Source: Pithys albifrons albifrons
Lineage: Eukaryota > Chordata > Aves > Passeriformes > Thamnophilidae
NCBI RefSeq assembly: GCF_047495875.1
Contig: NC_092467.1
Coordinates: 13,109,566 to 13,173,565, forward strand
Direction of reading: 5' to 3'
Length of the DNA: 64,000 bases
Notes under the pieces: model-generated
What the model was told of the DNA's origin: nothing
Databases searched by the model: none
Seen by the model: the letters and a program-made list of their open reading frames with translations, nothing else
Position numbers and translations under genes: made by a program
In this document: in pieces, positions 26,081-38,900 of the stretch
How the letters are laid out: each line of letters opens with the position of its first letter
Position numbering within the stretch: the stretch's first letter is position 1

Positions 26081-29000
26081 GTAGAGTTACATATGAATAC
26101 CAAATTTATTACTTTTCTAGCATATAAGTAATCCAAACAGATTGATAGTTTAAAATGTTGATCCCAGAAATTCTTGTTAGAAGCAAGGAGACGTTATACC
26201 AATGGTGAGCATTGTCTATAATCTTTACAAACCTGGGGTTAAGGCACAAGGGCTCATCTCACTGTTTTGGTCAACTCACATTCTAATATTGAGACGTTAA
26301 TGCTTAATCTGCAGCCTCAAATAGCTACAGGCAGACAAGTTTTGATAGCGGACTGCATTGGAAATATCTTCCTTGCATATATTAAGTAGGATCTCATTTT
26401 TAACCTTCTTATCATATTGAATATTAGTGTCAAAATTGACAGCTTTTCCTTATTTCAAATAATCAAACAAAAAACCTGCTAAATAAAATAATACATATTT
26501 TTTAAAAAAATATTGCTTTTCACTTAATTTTAAATTAAATTCGTTTTACATTTTATTCACCAACACTTGGATGTTGTCAGTACTCAGGCTGTTGACACTA
26601 TAGGAACAGGGAATAAAACACAAAGGGGTTTTTTCTTGTGCTGGTTTCTGCCCTTCCAAGCAGCTTGCCTTTTGCATGAACATGGCTACAGTTTCCTTGG
26701 CAATATTCTTAGGAAAGCTCTTTCCCTCAGGAACAGGAGAGCATTTAAGCATATTTTTAGCCAACTCACATTTTGCAGATTGGAACTTTACCTATGATAA
26801 ATGAAGGTCAGTATTTGGCCTACAGGGGAGGAGAGAAAAGTGACTGTGGAGCTGAATGGCTGTCCTCAGTGAGTTTGGTTTGTTCCTGGAAATACTTTGT
26901 CTATTGCTGTGCTTTCCAAGGTCTTCCAGTGCTGCTGGGTGTCTCCTGGGGATGCAGAAGCCACTTCTTCCATCCTTCTGGCATGGATGAGGAGGGTGGC
27001 CCAAGGGCAGCTGTTCCCACTCCCACATCTGCCTTGGTAGGAGCTCCTGTGAAAGTGCCTTGCTGAGAGAAGGTGAAAAGCTGCTTCTTCCCACTGATCC
27101 TAAATGGACACAGCAGAGAAATGGGCTCAGTCTGTACAGCTTCTGGCCTGGTCAAAGGCAAAAATGTCAGTGCTGCAGTTTAAAGGACATTATAAAGTAA
27201 CAATCTGCTTCAAAATAAGAGGAAGGCGCTACACAGCTGATTTCTCACACTTCCTTCCCATGTGGCCTTTAGTGGGCAAAATGTACTTTAATTTTAGGTA
27301 TGACGTGCAGCCTTAATACAGAAGCAGAGGTCTGGGGAGTATTTCTGGCAAATGCTGCACCGGTTCAGTTCCACACATGCACTGCTTTGGTGCAGTGTTT
27401 GCAAAAGGGATAAGGATCTTGCATAGGCTAAATGGATCTGTTTAACCCTCTAACTTCATCAGCTATGGATATCAATGTGTGGGGTATTGGTTATTTTAAA
27501 TGCCTATTAGCACGTAATGTGTGGATGCCACACTCACGAGACTATGGACACGATAGCTTGTACTTTGTTTTTCTTTTAAAATTTGTACTCTCTTTTGCAT
27601 TGGAAGAATTTAATATAATAGTAATTTGGGGCTTTGAACAAGAAATTAATGTCTAAAGTCATGCATTAATTGTAAGTTGTGGTGCTATTCCTTCTTAAAA
27701 CCCAGGCACGTGATCTCTTCTTTCCTTCAAATCTGCATTGGTTGCATGTTAGCTATACTTAAAAATTAGTAATAAAATTTGGCAAACTAATTCTATTCAA
27801 TAAAATAAAGGTAGGTCCACTTTTTATTATCTGTTACTTATGCAGAAAGCAAAATCCATATGGCAGTAGAATGAAATCCCAGGATATAAACCCAAATAAA
27901 ATATGTTTGCTATATTTAACTATCCAGTGATTCAGTGGTGGTTTGCATTGACTTTGGTCTGGGCCTGACAGGGAAAAATGTGATATATTGAAATAGTAGA
28001 AATTGTAATTATTATTATCATCATGATTGATATTCATTTATCTCCAGGTCTTGTACATAGTGAATAATATTTCAATTTTTTTAGTTTAGTGTAGATAATT
28101 TTACTATTCATATGTTAATATAATTTTTATTTCATTATTTTAATACAGATATAGTCCATGACAGTATGTAGGAAATTATGAATATTAAAAGAGTGGTTAG
28201 GGGGAAAAAACCCTCAGAAAAAGATAAAAGTTTTGTTGTTGCTTAGGCTGGGCCAATTTTTATATCATTGTTTATTAGTTCAGACTGGGCCAGTTGGGGT
28301 TTTTTGTCTTTGGACAATTAACTGTAGAAGTTCTGTATCATTTGAATTATGTTTACAGGATTATAGTAATTGGAAGCACACATTAGGCATAGGGACTATA
28401 AACATTTAGAGAAAGAAGAAAACAAAAGCAAACTTTACAAGATGCAGAGAGGAGTTCTCTAAATTGCCTGTGATGGATTTTTTCCCCCCTTTTGTCTAAC
28501 AGTGTAGGGAAAATAAATAAGGTGTGATAGAGAACAATTAAAATGCAATTATTAGCTGGATCATATTTCAGGAAACACTAGTGTTTTTCCTAATTTTTGA
28601 TTGGACCTCATTTTTCTACCACTTAAGCCAAAAGGAGTGTTCCCATTTTCTTCAGTGGAAACGAGATCAAGCCAGGAATTTTAGGTTTATTAAACAGTTT
28701 CAGAAAAGAGGAAAGCATTGAGGGTTAGGCTTCAGGTACCATCTGTGCTATTCACCACTGTGAAGTAATCTAAGATAAAGATTCAGGGGCATGAACAATT
28801 TTAATCTATGCATTAAGTATAAACACATTGGAAGCACACAATCAAGTACTTCACAGCTTGGAAGTGTCAAAACAAATCTGCAACCTTCAAATTCTCCCAC
28901 TTTTCTACCTGCTTTGTGTGTCTACATAGTGATGATGCCCCTATTTACATGATTACTTACAATCTCCCCCAACAAGACATCTGATGTGATCAGTATTTTA

Positions 29001-30390
29001 TTACATGACTAAGATCTAAAAAGACATTTTAGAACTGTACTTGAGAGATCTGAGGTTTTACCAGGAACTCAGAGATCCTCATCAACTTACATTAGAATTG
29101 AAAAGATGGATTTTTTAATATCCAAACCCTAATTCTGAAAGCATATTATATACTAATAACTACCTTATTGTGTAGGAACAAGGGTGTTTTGAAGTTAAAA
29201 ATACAATTATTTTCAGTAGAGTTTAAAAATTTGTAAACTGTCAATCTGATGTTACAGAATTTCCTTTGATGGACAGGATTTTTTTCCCAATATTTCCATT
29301 TAATATTACTATATACATAGTTACAGTATTTCAACATTTATATTTTTATGATATTAATATTTTTACGTGAGCAGAGAGAAGCATTCGAAGAACCTCAGGT
29401 GTTCTTAGTGTCATACAAAAAGTTAGACATTAAGTCTTTGAAGTTGAGAAATAAAACCACACTCCACACACCCCTCCAAAATCTCACTGTCATTTCCAAG
29501 AACATATTTTTCCTTTAAAGGTAAATAAGAAAAAACCCCTGTATTTACAACAAATTCATTCAATTCCATTTTATTTTTCTACTCAGGAAATGGTTTGACA
29601 AAAATATCTACTGAAAAGGCACTGTTTTGGTGTAAGCAATGTTTTATGTTTTTCAGACAACATTATGATTTTTTTTTTGAAACTAGAACTACAGTTTAGC
29701 ACAATCTCTAAGTAATTAACATTTTCTTGCTTGGAATGAGTGTTGAATCACAAATTAGGTACAGCAAGCTTTTAACCGGTGAGTGAGAGCCTGAACTCTG
29801 ATCAGAATCTCTTTTTACATTGTTTTTTTAGGGAACTAGTTCCCCCCATTTTATTATTTAAAATATTTATAAATGGTTTTCTTGGAAAAAAATCACTTGC
29901 TTCTTTTGGCATTATTCGTGACTGAGAATTTACCTGAAAGCAGTGACATGTTTTGTTCTCAATGCACCTTGGCAAAGAACTTCCTTTTGTTTTCAAAAGC
30001 TTTGATAGTTCATGGAAGAGATCTCTTAAATAAGTAGTAAATCTTGTAGTATAACATCAGTTAAAACACACAATAAAACTCAGGTTACTGACTGTGTTAG
30101 CTAAAGCAGCAGTGAGAGGTTCTAAATTGGTCATTTGATAGAAACAGTCAGCTGACTGTGTGTTTTACAAGAAGGTTGGCCTATTTGTTGGTCAGGGCAT
30201 AACCAATACCAACAAATGTTTGTTGCTTTTATTGACTGGTCTATTACAGTAACATGTAAATATCCAGAGGATTGTGAGGTAATTAACAATAGGAATAGCT
30301 TTGCCATGGATTTACATTGTAGTGTAGTTAAGTAATATAAAGATTGATTCTGTTTTGTAACTTGATTTCATTGTCTATTTCTGATCTGTG

Positions 30391-30456
30391 TTTTGGTTTC
30401 GTTGTTGTTGTTGGGGGGTTTTGTTTGGGTTTTTTTGTTTGGTTGGTTGGGGGGTA
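30391..30456. repeat. T/G-rich low-complexity tract
   Basis: TTG repeats, then alternating G runs (up to six) and T runs, with GGTTGGTTGGGGGG at the end. It is a simple repeat with some G-quadruplex potential. The overlapping 73-codon frame is a by-product of the composition. Confidence 0.8.
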
Positions 30457-31339
30457 TGTGTGTGTTAATTATTTTTATTTTCCCTAGGACAGTCCTTAAA
30501 GAGAGAAAATTGGACTCTACCAAACTTCAGATGAAAAGTTCCCTGACTTATTGCTATTTTGAATACCTTCTCACAATAAAAGGTAATTCTTGGAAACTGC
30601 CAGATCAGTTCTAGAACTTTAACAAATAACTTAGAACATTATCTGACCCTAAATCTATGGTAAATTCTTTTTCCTTCCCCCTTCTCTCTAAGTTTTTACA
30701 TTGAGATGATACCTGCAAGATTTACTTGAGAAGAAACATCACCGTGAAACCCTGTCCTACCATGTCAGTAGAGAAATATGCAATTGTGAAGGGTTTTAGA
30801 GAGATTTGTTCTGCAGATTCCTATTAGCTGGTTCAACAAAATACAAGTTGTAGACTGTTACTGTAGCATAGGCTATAAGGAGCCTTTTATGCTGAAATTA
30901 CTTTGATATATAGTAATCTTTAACAGTGTGGAATTTTTAGAACAAAGATACAAGGAAGGAATAATAATAAAAAATTGAAGACAGATTTTATTGAATGCTC
31001 ACAATTGCATTATACAGATTGAAATCATCTCATCCTATTTAGTTTTCTTCCAAGATTAAGAAGCTAGAGTCGCTTGGAAAGATCTTTTAAAATTTCACTT
31101 AAAATTAGGCTACTGGTAAAATTAAGATTTCAATATTTACTACAGAAAAAGAGCCAATTCTGGTGAACTATGAAGAATACAGTATTTGGAATCCATAGAG
31201 CAGGAAGCCAGAGCTGGAAGGTCATCTGCAAAAAGACTTCACACAAAGATTACAGTGAAGCAAAGGTGGAAAGTCACCGACCAATGGTTGACTTTCTTCC
31301 AGTTCCTCAGAATCAGTCAGTGGAATAATTCATTAAATC

Positions 31340-31975
31340 AATCAGATATTCCTGTTTCTTGCCCCATCATTCCCCACCACTGGCAGGACAGAAGGGGAAC
31401 AAAACTTGTACTCTAGATCCCTTAACAGGTTGTCCCTCTTGATCATCTTCAGCCTTCTTGTTGGGACTTCATGGGTAGCCACCTGGAAAACCAGTAGCAG
31501 GTAACAGTCAGTGGGCTATACTGGGCTGGGAAGTTTCTTGCTGATGTCTCTTACCTGGGCCCTAAGGAGGCAACACAGCTCCCTGTGGTTTGGGTCCAGG
31601 AAGCATATCCTCTCAGAAAGGAGTCACCAATGACCAGCACCTCTCTTTTTTAATTAATTGAGGAGGTCACAGTGTAGTGGCTAGGCTGCCCTGTCTACAT
31701 GTCCCTCCAACCTGGACTGAACTTCATCCACATTCTCATTTCCCACATCCTCAGATTCCTGGGCCTCACAAATATTGTGTAAGGACACCTGGAGAGGTGA
31801 GGTGGGTTGGGAGGGCGTTTGCCTGCTGCTGAGAGCAGTAACCCATTTCCACTTCCCTCCATCTGTAAGGTCCCCTCCTTCTGGCTGCTGCTCAGTGGGT
31901 AGGGGATACATTGCTTCTTGTGCAGTGAGTGGTGGGTCCACTTGTTTGTGGTATTCCAACTGCTACTTTTTCTTC
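31340..31975 (-). pseudogene. CR1-type LINE ORF1 remnant (GDS esterase region)
   Basis: Read on the minus strand, a first open segment (31959 down to 31681) contains SLHNICEAQESEDVGNENVDE, like the acidic linker before the esterase of avian CR1-type ORF1. After a stop and a short gap, VLVIGDSFLRG is encoded at about 31640-31609; GDS is the nucleophile motif of SGNH/GDSL esterases. After a frameshift the next block reads DPNHRELCCLLRAQVRDI, then after another stop a PTD..LLLVFQV block, and last VLPVVGNDGARNRN near 31345. Order and spacing match the esterase domain I know from CR1-group ORF1 proteins. Stops and at least one frameshift rule out a working enzyme. The remainder of ORF1 and all of ORF2 are absent here. 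Assignment to CR1 is from family knowledge, not a search; another element carrying the same esterase is possible. Confidence 0.65.
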
Positions 31976-34900
31976 TCAAGATAAAAGCACTGTGAAAGCA
32001 AATGGAAAAATTAAGTTTTCATTGCAAGGAACTACACAGTTTTTATTTTGTTAGCAAGTTGTCCACTAGTCAGCTTAGACAGCATAACATTGTAATAATT
32101 TAAAACTATATTCTAAAGCTCATTCACAGTGGGTTGTTTTGCTATGCCACATTAAGATTTAATTTATGGAAGTATGTTCAGGTATATAGGCTTGCTTTCC
32201 TCAGTTTGTGGCTGGAAAAGAAGATAACAAAAAGATGGTTGGAAGAAGGAAAAAACCAATATTCACATGTGCTGGATTTTTATTCTTATCTACCCTTGCA
32301 CCCCAAATTCAGTAGTATGGTAATCCTGAATTCTTTATACAAGGCTACTGGAATGTCCCTTTCCTGTCTTTATAGTTTATAAGTATGCACGTATATATCC
32401 CTGAAAAATAATATAATCACAGAAAAATATGAACGAATTTACCAAACTTTTTGCTTTCCTTTAACAATACAGGGAAGTATTGATTTATTTTAACGGTTAC
32501 TTTTTTCCCCATTTCTTTTGTTTAAGTATCTTCATCCTTATAGGTTTGTTTTTTTCCACAGCCTCTTCATCCAGTTAGTAAGTGCTTTGCCTACTCCTTA
32601 AAAGCAGAATGACAAAATATAACAGTTTTATTCCCATCTATTTTTTCACAGCTCTGTTTGAAGACACTCTGGCCCCGATTTACTACAGTGTGTAGGCTCC
32701 TATGCCTATTCAGCAAAAAACAGGGAAATTAACATAGGCATTAAATAATGTCTCTGTGTTTTGTACCTGGTTGAGTGTAGGCAGCAGAAAGGTGAACAGT
32801 TCCTGTTTGTATAGTGCTTCTTGTATTTGCATAATAGTAATATAAAAAATGACAGTAAGAGCAAAACCTGTTGGTTTATGAAATAAACCTAAATATTCTA
32901 AAAATACAGTATGACAAGATGTAACCTACCATCTGCAGGCTTTTTCAGTCTAGCTGCTTCTGTCTCTATACCACATATCTGGGTTGTATTGATATCTGTG
33001 GCTTAGAACCAGCTTCATTGTAAATTATAACTTTCAGAGTTATGATTACTATCAATTGATTTCATCCTACTTGTTTAATAGTGAGTGTAATAAATAATTA
33101 CTGTAAATAGTACCATCAGAAGGAACTCATACTACATACTTTTTTTTACCTACAGGACTGATGTCTTTTACCAGTTAGCTAAAATAGTGTATTTGTAGAC
33201 AAATGTTTGCACATCACAAGGCACAGTGAGAAACATCTTTCTGTATAAGGAGAGCTACTACCAAAATGAATGAAATTCAGTCTTGACATTTCTGACAGTC
33301 AGAGCAGATTCAGTTCTTTCCCAACATTTTTATCCCATAATGACCTGCCATCATTGTTCTTTCAAGACTGACAAAAAATTCTCTCCTTTTAAAAAGTAAC
33401 TTGTGTATGTGAAGTCCCTATTTAGATATCCCACGCACCTCTGAGGCATTTGAAATGTTTGATTTCTTGTCATAGACATATTAAACATAACAAACCCTCC
33501 ACTGCAGTAAGTTGCCTCTACCAACTGCACCATGGCAAGGAAAATATTAAGATTTTTTATTATATTGGAAGGTTTAATTATGTATTTGGCATGTAGAATT
33601 AATGGTGATGAGTGAAACAGAGAGGGGTTATCAATATCCAAGCCATGATATGCTGCCAATGCAGAATTTCAGTAAAACTATTTGACAGTCAGCAAGGCTA
33701 TTGAATGTTCTAGAATCCACATAGCTAAAAGTCATATGGTGTCAGGTACTTCCTAGGATTTGGATTACTAATAACCTTTTAAGAGACAATAGCTTTCTGA
33801 AAACCTTTTCGTTCTCAAGGTCATTCCAAACTTGTTTTTATCCTCAGGGTTTTTTTTAACATGAGCTAAAATTTAGTTAATTAACTCTCAGCTAAGAGAT
33901 GAAGAAATTTCATAAATTTCTTTGTCTCAAATGCTAATTTTTTCCAACACAACATGGTAGCTTTTTGATTTGACCCTTTTTTGGAATCTTGTGCTTCTCC
34001 TCCAGTTGTTTCTGAGAGTGCTTTAAGCCAACGCAGACGTAAAACTACACCTCCTTCCTCCTAAATATTTTTATTCCATTTTGTAACAAGACAATTTGAA
34101 ATAAGTTAACTGCAAGTTGATCATACAAATCCTGTTAAAGGCAACTATTTTTAACCTTCTAAGCAAAAAGTCAAATCTCTGGAGCCATTAAGGGGTGATT
34201 CAGTAATGCTGAATGTACTAATTGGTTTAATTTTTTCCTCCATGGATCCTCTCTGGGTCCTGATACATTTCACCTGTGTCAAATATGGTGCATAACAATT
34301 TTTTTGTTTAGTAAACATGTAATAATAATTTTACACCTATGTTTTGTTTACTTATGATGATTTTTTTGAGTTTGAAAGAATCATATCTCTGAACCTGTCT
34401 GCTCAAGTGGGGGTTTGTGACAATTGAACTATTATTTGACCTAATCAATCTTCTCTTTGCTCAGAAATACTTGTTTGAGGCCATTTTTTCTGATGGGATA
34501 TTTAAGTAAGTGTTCATGGATCTGGGTTGCTGCAAAAATTTTTTTGCACCTGTTTTCATATCTATTCCATTGGAACTGGTAACTTGAATTCCTTTGAGAA
34601 TCTGATCCCTCAAGCTGCAGATATCAGAGTAATTTGTAAAGTGGCCCAGCCAAATTAATGTATTTCAGTCTTGACAGATGTTGAGTTTGTATCAACATCC
34701 TTTTGCTGGCATATGCCCACACTGACCATTCTGTTAATCAACTTCTAGTAACTATTCTTAGATTCAAAACAAAAATCCATTTTCAGTGCATTACTATATG
34801 TATTGAAGCTCTCTTATGAGATAACAAAAATGTCATAATCATGCATCTGTGTCTGCATTTTCAAATAGAAAATAAAAATTGAATAAAATAAAGCAAGTGA

Positions 34901-37900
34901 TATTCCATAGGTCTCAATGAAATGTAAAGTTTCCTGGAAAACAATATAATTTTCATGTTGTGTCTTTTACAGTTGGGACAGGAAATCTCAATGACATGAC
35001 TGAAAAAAAAAAGAGATTCTTTGACATGCAAACTCTCTGCTTATATATTGAAGGCTCCTTTATATAATATTGGTTTTATAGAACACATAAAATTAATTGT
35101 CATGCTATACCTAGAAACTAACAAATCATAACATGTCTGCGAATAAGTGTTGTGCTCAGGTCAGCATGTAAGAGGTTATGGCAAACCCTCTCAGTGTCCT
35201 GGAAGGCTAAACCATTTCCTGGCTGGACTAGACTCTATATTAAAACCTGCTGTAGTCAAGTTAGCATATATCTGCTTTCCCATATATTCACTTATCCTGT
35301 CTTATCCTATATCATTGAAGAACTAAAAAATTGACTGTAAGAGACATCAGCTATACCTTTTCATGTTGTACATTTTAGTTAATTATGCTTTTTTGTGGCC
35401 TTTCTTGGGAAAGGGCGTAATGAGGGCTTTTACTTTAGATTAATTGATAGTTTTTGTCTGATGGTGCTCCTGGCTCTAGTTTACAAGTGAAAAAACATTA
35501 TTTACAATCTCACTAATGCAATATTTTAAATTGTTTCCTGTCTAGAGATTAGAATCCTTTATTATAGCATTCTAGGGATTTATCTACCCATCTAACAGAG
35601 GGAACACTGTATATTGATGTATAGGATGTATACTTCTGTTGTTGAGGAATTAATTCATAACATGAGTAATTTTAACAATCTGAAAAGTGTACAAACCTCC
35701 AAAAATGTGTTGTCAATACTGTCTTATGTTCATTACCAAACAGATTTTATTAAGCTATCGATCCATGCATTATGGACATATGGATGGAATACTCTGTGAC
35801 AGATATCCCATCCGCAGAGCTGAAAAGAAATTTTTATTATATCATAGGAGGATGAAGCCATTTCCTAACTTAAGGAATGTCACCACTATATGATTTTTTC
35901 TAAAATATGTTTTTCCAAGTGAAGATTGCTTATTTCTTCCTCTGCATGTCTTTTGTATTCCTAAGATGATATACTGATTTTACGTGTATACATTGATACT
36001 TTTAATTACACTTATCCCTGCTTTTTGCATTTTTAACCATCAGTTACTTCCATTATAACTAGAGGAGGAAAGCATTCTCCCTGTTACCTACAACTCAGTG
36101 TATTTGTAATGTATTTTGTTGCTATCTGAGTGGTTTAGATACAAAAATTTGTAAGTAAATGTTTGTCCTTAGTATATTAACACATGAAGAGCAATGTTTG
36201 TGATATTTGAGTGTGATTAACTCTTGAAAAATTCATCAAATGTCCTGAGATCTGCATTGCTTTTTAAAAATTCATACCAAGTTTTGAAGAGTGAAAATGG
36301 TTTGACAAGTAGGCAGGCCACAAAGAATCTGACACATCAAGGGAGGCAGATCAAACAGCAATATAGCAGGCATATTCATACTGCAGGCTGGAGAGCCTGG
36401 CTGCACTCCAAGGAGGTTGAAAGAACAAGTAGACATGAAATATAGAGAAAGAATAGAGGCAGGAATCTCAAGGTGGGGAAATGAAAGATCATTTGACATT
36501 CAAAAAGGATTTTTTAAAACATCTTTGACATGCAGTCAATAAATTCACTTCTGCTTTGCTTATTTAACTAAATGCAAAAGTTTTTTCACAATGGAAATGT
36601 ACACTGTATGAAATTTTCAAGAAAATGTCTCCTATTTAGAAAGGAAATACTCAAAGGATTTGGGAAGAGTCTGAAAATAATCATTGTAGCTTTGATGTGG
36701 GGTTCTGAGTCGAATAGGGTCTATGATGATAGCTGTGATGTAATCTTAAACCTCTAATGATTTATGCCTGCTACACTAAACATGAACTGTATCTGTTAAA
36801 TACTGGTTATTAAAAGATCCCACTATTTTTATTTTAAGTATTTTATTAAAGGTGCGGTCTTATTTATGCAGAGAAAGTCTACTAGTTATATGTGTAGGTG
36901 TTCCTAAATTAGAAGTGAACGGTAAACCAGAAAGAAGTTTCATTAGTAACATTTAATTTATTTCTTTTGTATTAAGCAAGCATTTAGGAACATGTCATGA
37001 GGGAGATATCTATTGAAGTGTCAGTGTAAAATATGTTTAATGATGTTTAACCATGCTTTCATCAATGGCTATACCAGCCAGGCTACAGTGATACTCAACC
37101 ATTCATAACATTTACACATATATGGTATGTGAAGAGGACAGAAAATGGTTCTTTTGCCTTTCACACTTGTTTGCCACATATCTGTTATGCCATTGATGCC
37201 ATCCATCAAGGAATTTCAAAGGGCAATTGGTAAAAGAAAACATAAGACATTCATCTCAAGAGGCCTGATTCTGTTTTATTAGATTCTCCCCAGGTTTTTC
37301 CCATGCTTTGAAGGAGAGGTAGCAGCAAGGGATCAAGCAGTAAAAGCCTTTTAAAACTTGAGCCTCCTCTCCAGCTGGGTTTCAAATCAATTCTTTTTTC
37401 ACTGGGCCAGCAGTAGTGCTGTATGAGTGTAGGATGCACTGCAGTATTAAAAACTAGACAAAACTTACCTCACCCTTTCTTTATTCAAGGGGAATTTTAC
37501 TGGGCCAACACAACGGACAAAGCATCAGCAAGATTCCAAATGTCAGAATATATGTTTTGGTTTGGTTTCCAGAACTTTATGTTTGAATCTAGAAGAATAA
37601 TCAAAATATTGTCTTCTTGAAGGTGAATTTCCCTCATGTTCTTGTGGTTTCTCATGCCCCAGTGGCCACACACAGCTGTGCTGGGCAATTCTCAGTGAGT
37701 ACTCTAGGATGGAAGTAAGTAATTTTATCCACTCGATATCTCTGAGAGTCCTGTTATGAAACGTTTTTGAAGTTCATTTTTACAGAAGATCTAAATGAGT
37801 CAGAAAATTTACAAGACTCTTACAAATTTGGAACAAGGCATGGTAATTTCTTCTTCTTTCTCTTGTGTCGGTGATACTGCTACAGAAAACATGCCAGTCT

Positions 37901-38080
37901 GCAGTCCCAGAAGCTATTTACATAAGAAATGTACTCTGTGGTTCGGACAATAACAAAACAATTAATTGACATATCTCAAAATATTTTAAGAAATCTCTTT
38001 TGGTGTATTGTTTAAAGTAAAAAGTATCAGAAGACAGAACCTTCCTATTTTGCTTTGTAATTGTTTGGTTTTGTTTCTTT
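31976..38080. other. Non-coding AT-rich DNA, nothing recognised
   Basis: Scattered frames of 60 to 102 codons (for example 102 codons minus at 33351-33659 and overlapping frames at 36224-36499) lack family motifs. No recognised repeat element and no CpG-rich stretch occur until the island at 38.08 kb. Confidence 0.65.
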
Positions 38081-38900
38081 CCTTCTGCAGTGGCTGACTC
38101 GTCTCTGGAGGTGCAGGTGTGTGATTTGTGCCTTCGCTGAAGCGCAGCTGGGACCCAACTTGAGCAAGTTGGAGTTCGTGCCGCAGGTGCGCGGTGAGTG
38201 CCCGGAGCCCTAATGACCTCGGGTGCGGTCACCCCGCTCGCGCCAGGTGCAATTAGTGCCTCATTAATTGCCTGCAGCTGGAGGGGAGGCGGGAAACTGC
38301 CTGAGGTCTCAGGAATAAGGGTTGTTGAGCCCGGGAGCTGGTGCTGCTCCTCAGGTCGTGCACTTCTTGATCCGCTCAGGTAATTTTTGTTGTCTGTAGG
38401 AGAGTTGCCTAAGTTTGATCCTAGTGAGGGATAATTCTCCATAGCTTTCGGACATTACTACCTGAGTTGTTGCCTTTGCCTCTCTGATGTCGGATGGTCC
38501 CCCTCCAGCTCCCCGGTGCGGTGGGATCGAGCTCGTGGGGCGTGCGATTCCTCCCACCACTTGCTCCGCTCAGCCCTCTGGAGTCCTTGGCTTTTCTCGG
38601 TGTTTAAGTGGTGGCTTGTATACTCTGTGCGTGTACTTATATATATGTATATGTTTTATAAATATAGGAGCAGTTTTCCTGTTAGATCGCAGACACGCAG
38701 CGACCTCTCGGCTCCTCTGGGGTGGGTGTGTATGGTACCTCTGTGCGCCGTATCTGCGCTTCTGCCTCCAGCACCGCCCTGAGGAGCTCCCGCACGCGGC
38801 CCAAGAGGGAGCGGCGGTGCCGCCTGTCCCGCAGCCTGGGAACAGCCTAGCCAGGGTGTGGACGCGGTGGGTAGAGACTGAGACTCCTTTGTAGTGCCAT
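38081..38900. promoter_or_regulatory. CpG island, probable promoter region
   Basis: I count about 45 CpG dinucleotides between 38100 and 38880, with more than half G+C, while flanking kilobases have few CpG. Dense patches lie at 38175-38245, 38505-38575 and 38690-38870. A CpG-bearing shoulder continues to about 39170. CpG islands in birds mark promoters of housekeeping and developmental genes and many lncRNAs, so a transcription start is likely in or near it. Direction is unclear: plus-strand donors occur at 38194 (GTGAGT) and 38380 (GTAATT), and a minus-strand donor-like site near 38459. Open frames across it (135 codons plus at 38487-38894, 174 codons minus at 37918-38442) are expected by chance in GC-rich sequence and match nothing I know. 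Confidence 0.8.
38091..38193 (+). other. Candidate 103-bp exon at the edge of the CpG island
   Basis: A strong acceptor (long T/C-rich tract then CTGCAG, AG at 38089-38090) is followed 103 bases later by the consensus donor GTGAGT (38194-38199). The frame beginning at the first base is open for all 34 codons, containing FAEAQLGPNLSKLEFVPQV; the other two frames contain stops. No family is recognised. An internal exon at the edge of a CpG island would need an upstream first exon, or the acceptor may be chance and the true exon may start inside the interval as a first exon. Seen: splice-site sequences and the open frame. Inferred: exon status. Confidence 0.35.

Larger units (their letters stand above)
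22226..31339. other. Gene-poor AT-rich DNA
   Basis: No gene is recognised across 9 kb. Frames of up to 100 codons cluster at 26546-27161 on both strands in a locally GC-richer patch, with no family resemblance. Low-complexity tracts at 25015-25040, 25987-26080 and 30391-30456 are listed separately. Otherwise nothing stands out. Confidence 0.65.

Noticed and set aside
31695..31979. 94-codon minus frame overlapping the CR1-type ORF1 remnant
   Set aside because: It is an out-of-frame shadow. The esterase-linker similarity is in the other minus frame (31681-31959).
37918..38442. 174-codon minus frame across the CpG island
   Set aside because: Pro/Ala/Ser-rich GC-island frame with an AT-rich Lys/Phe-rich end outside the island; the sharp change of composition follows the DNA, not a protein. 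No homology recognised.
38487..38894. 135-codon plus frame in the CpG island
   Set aside because: Stop codons are rare in GC-rich DNA. The frame mixes Pro/Ala/Arg with a Tyr/Ile/Cys run from a TATATA-rich stretch, as expected from non-coding sequence.
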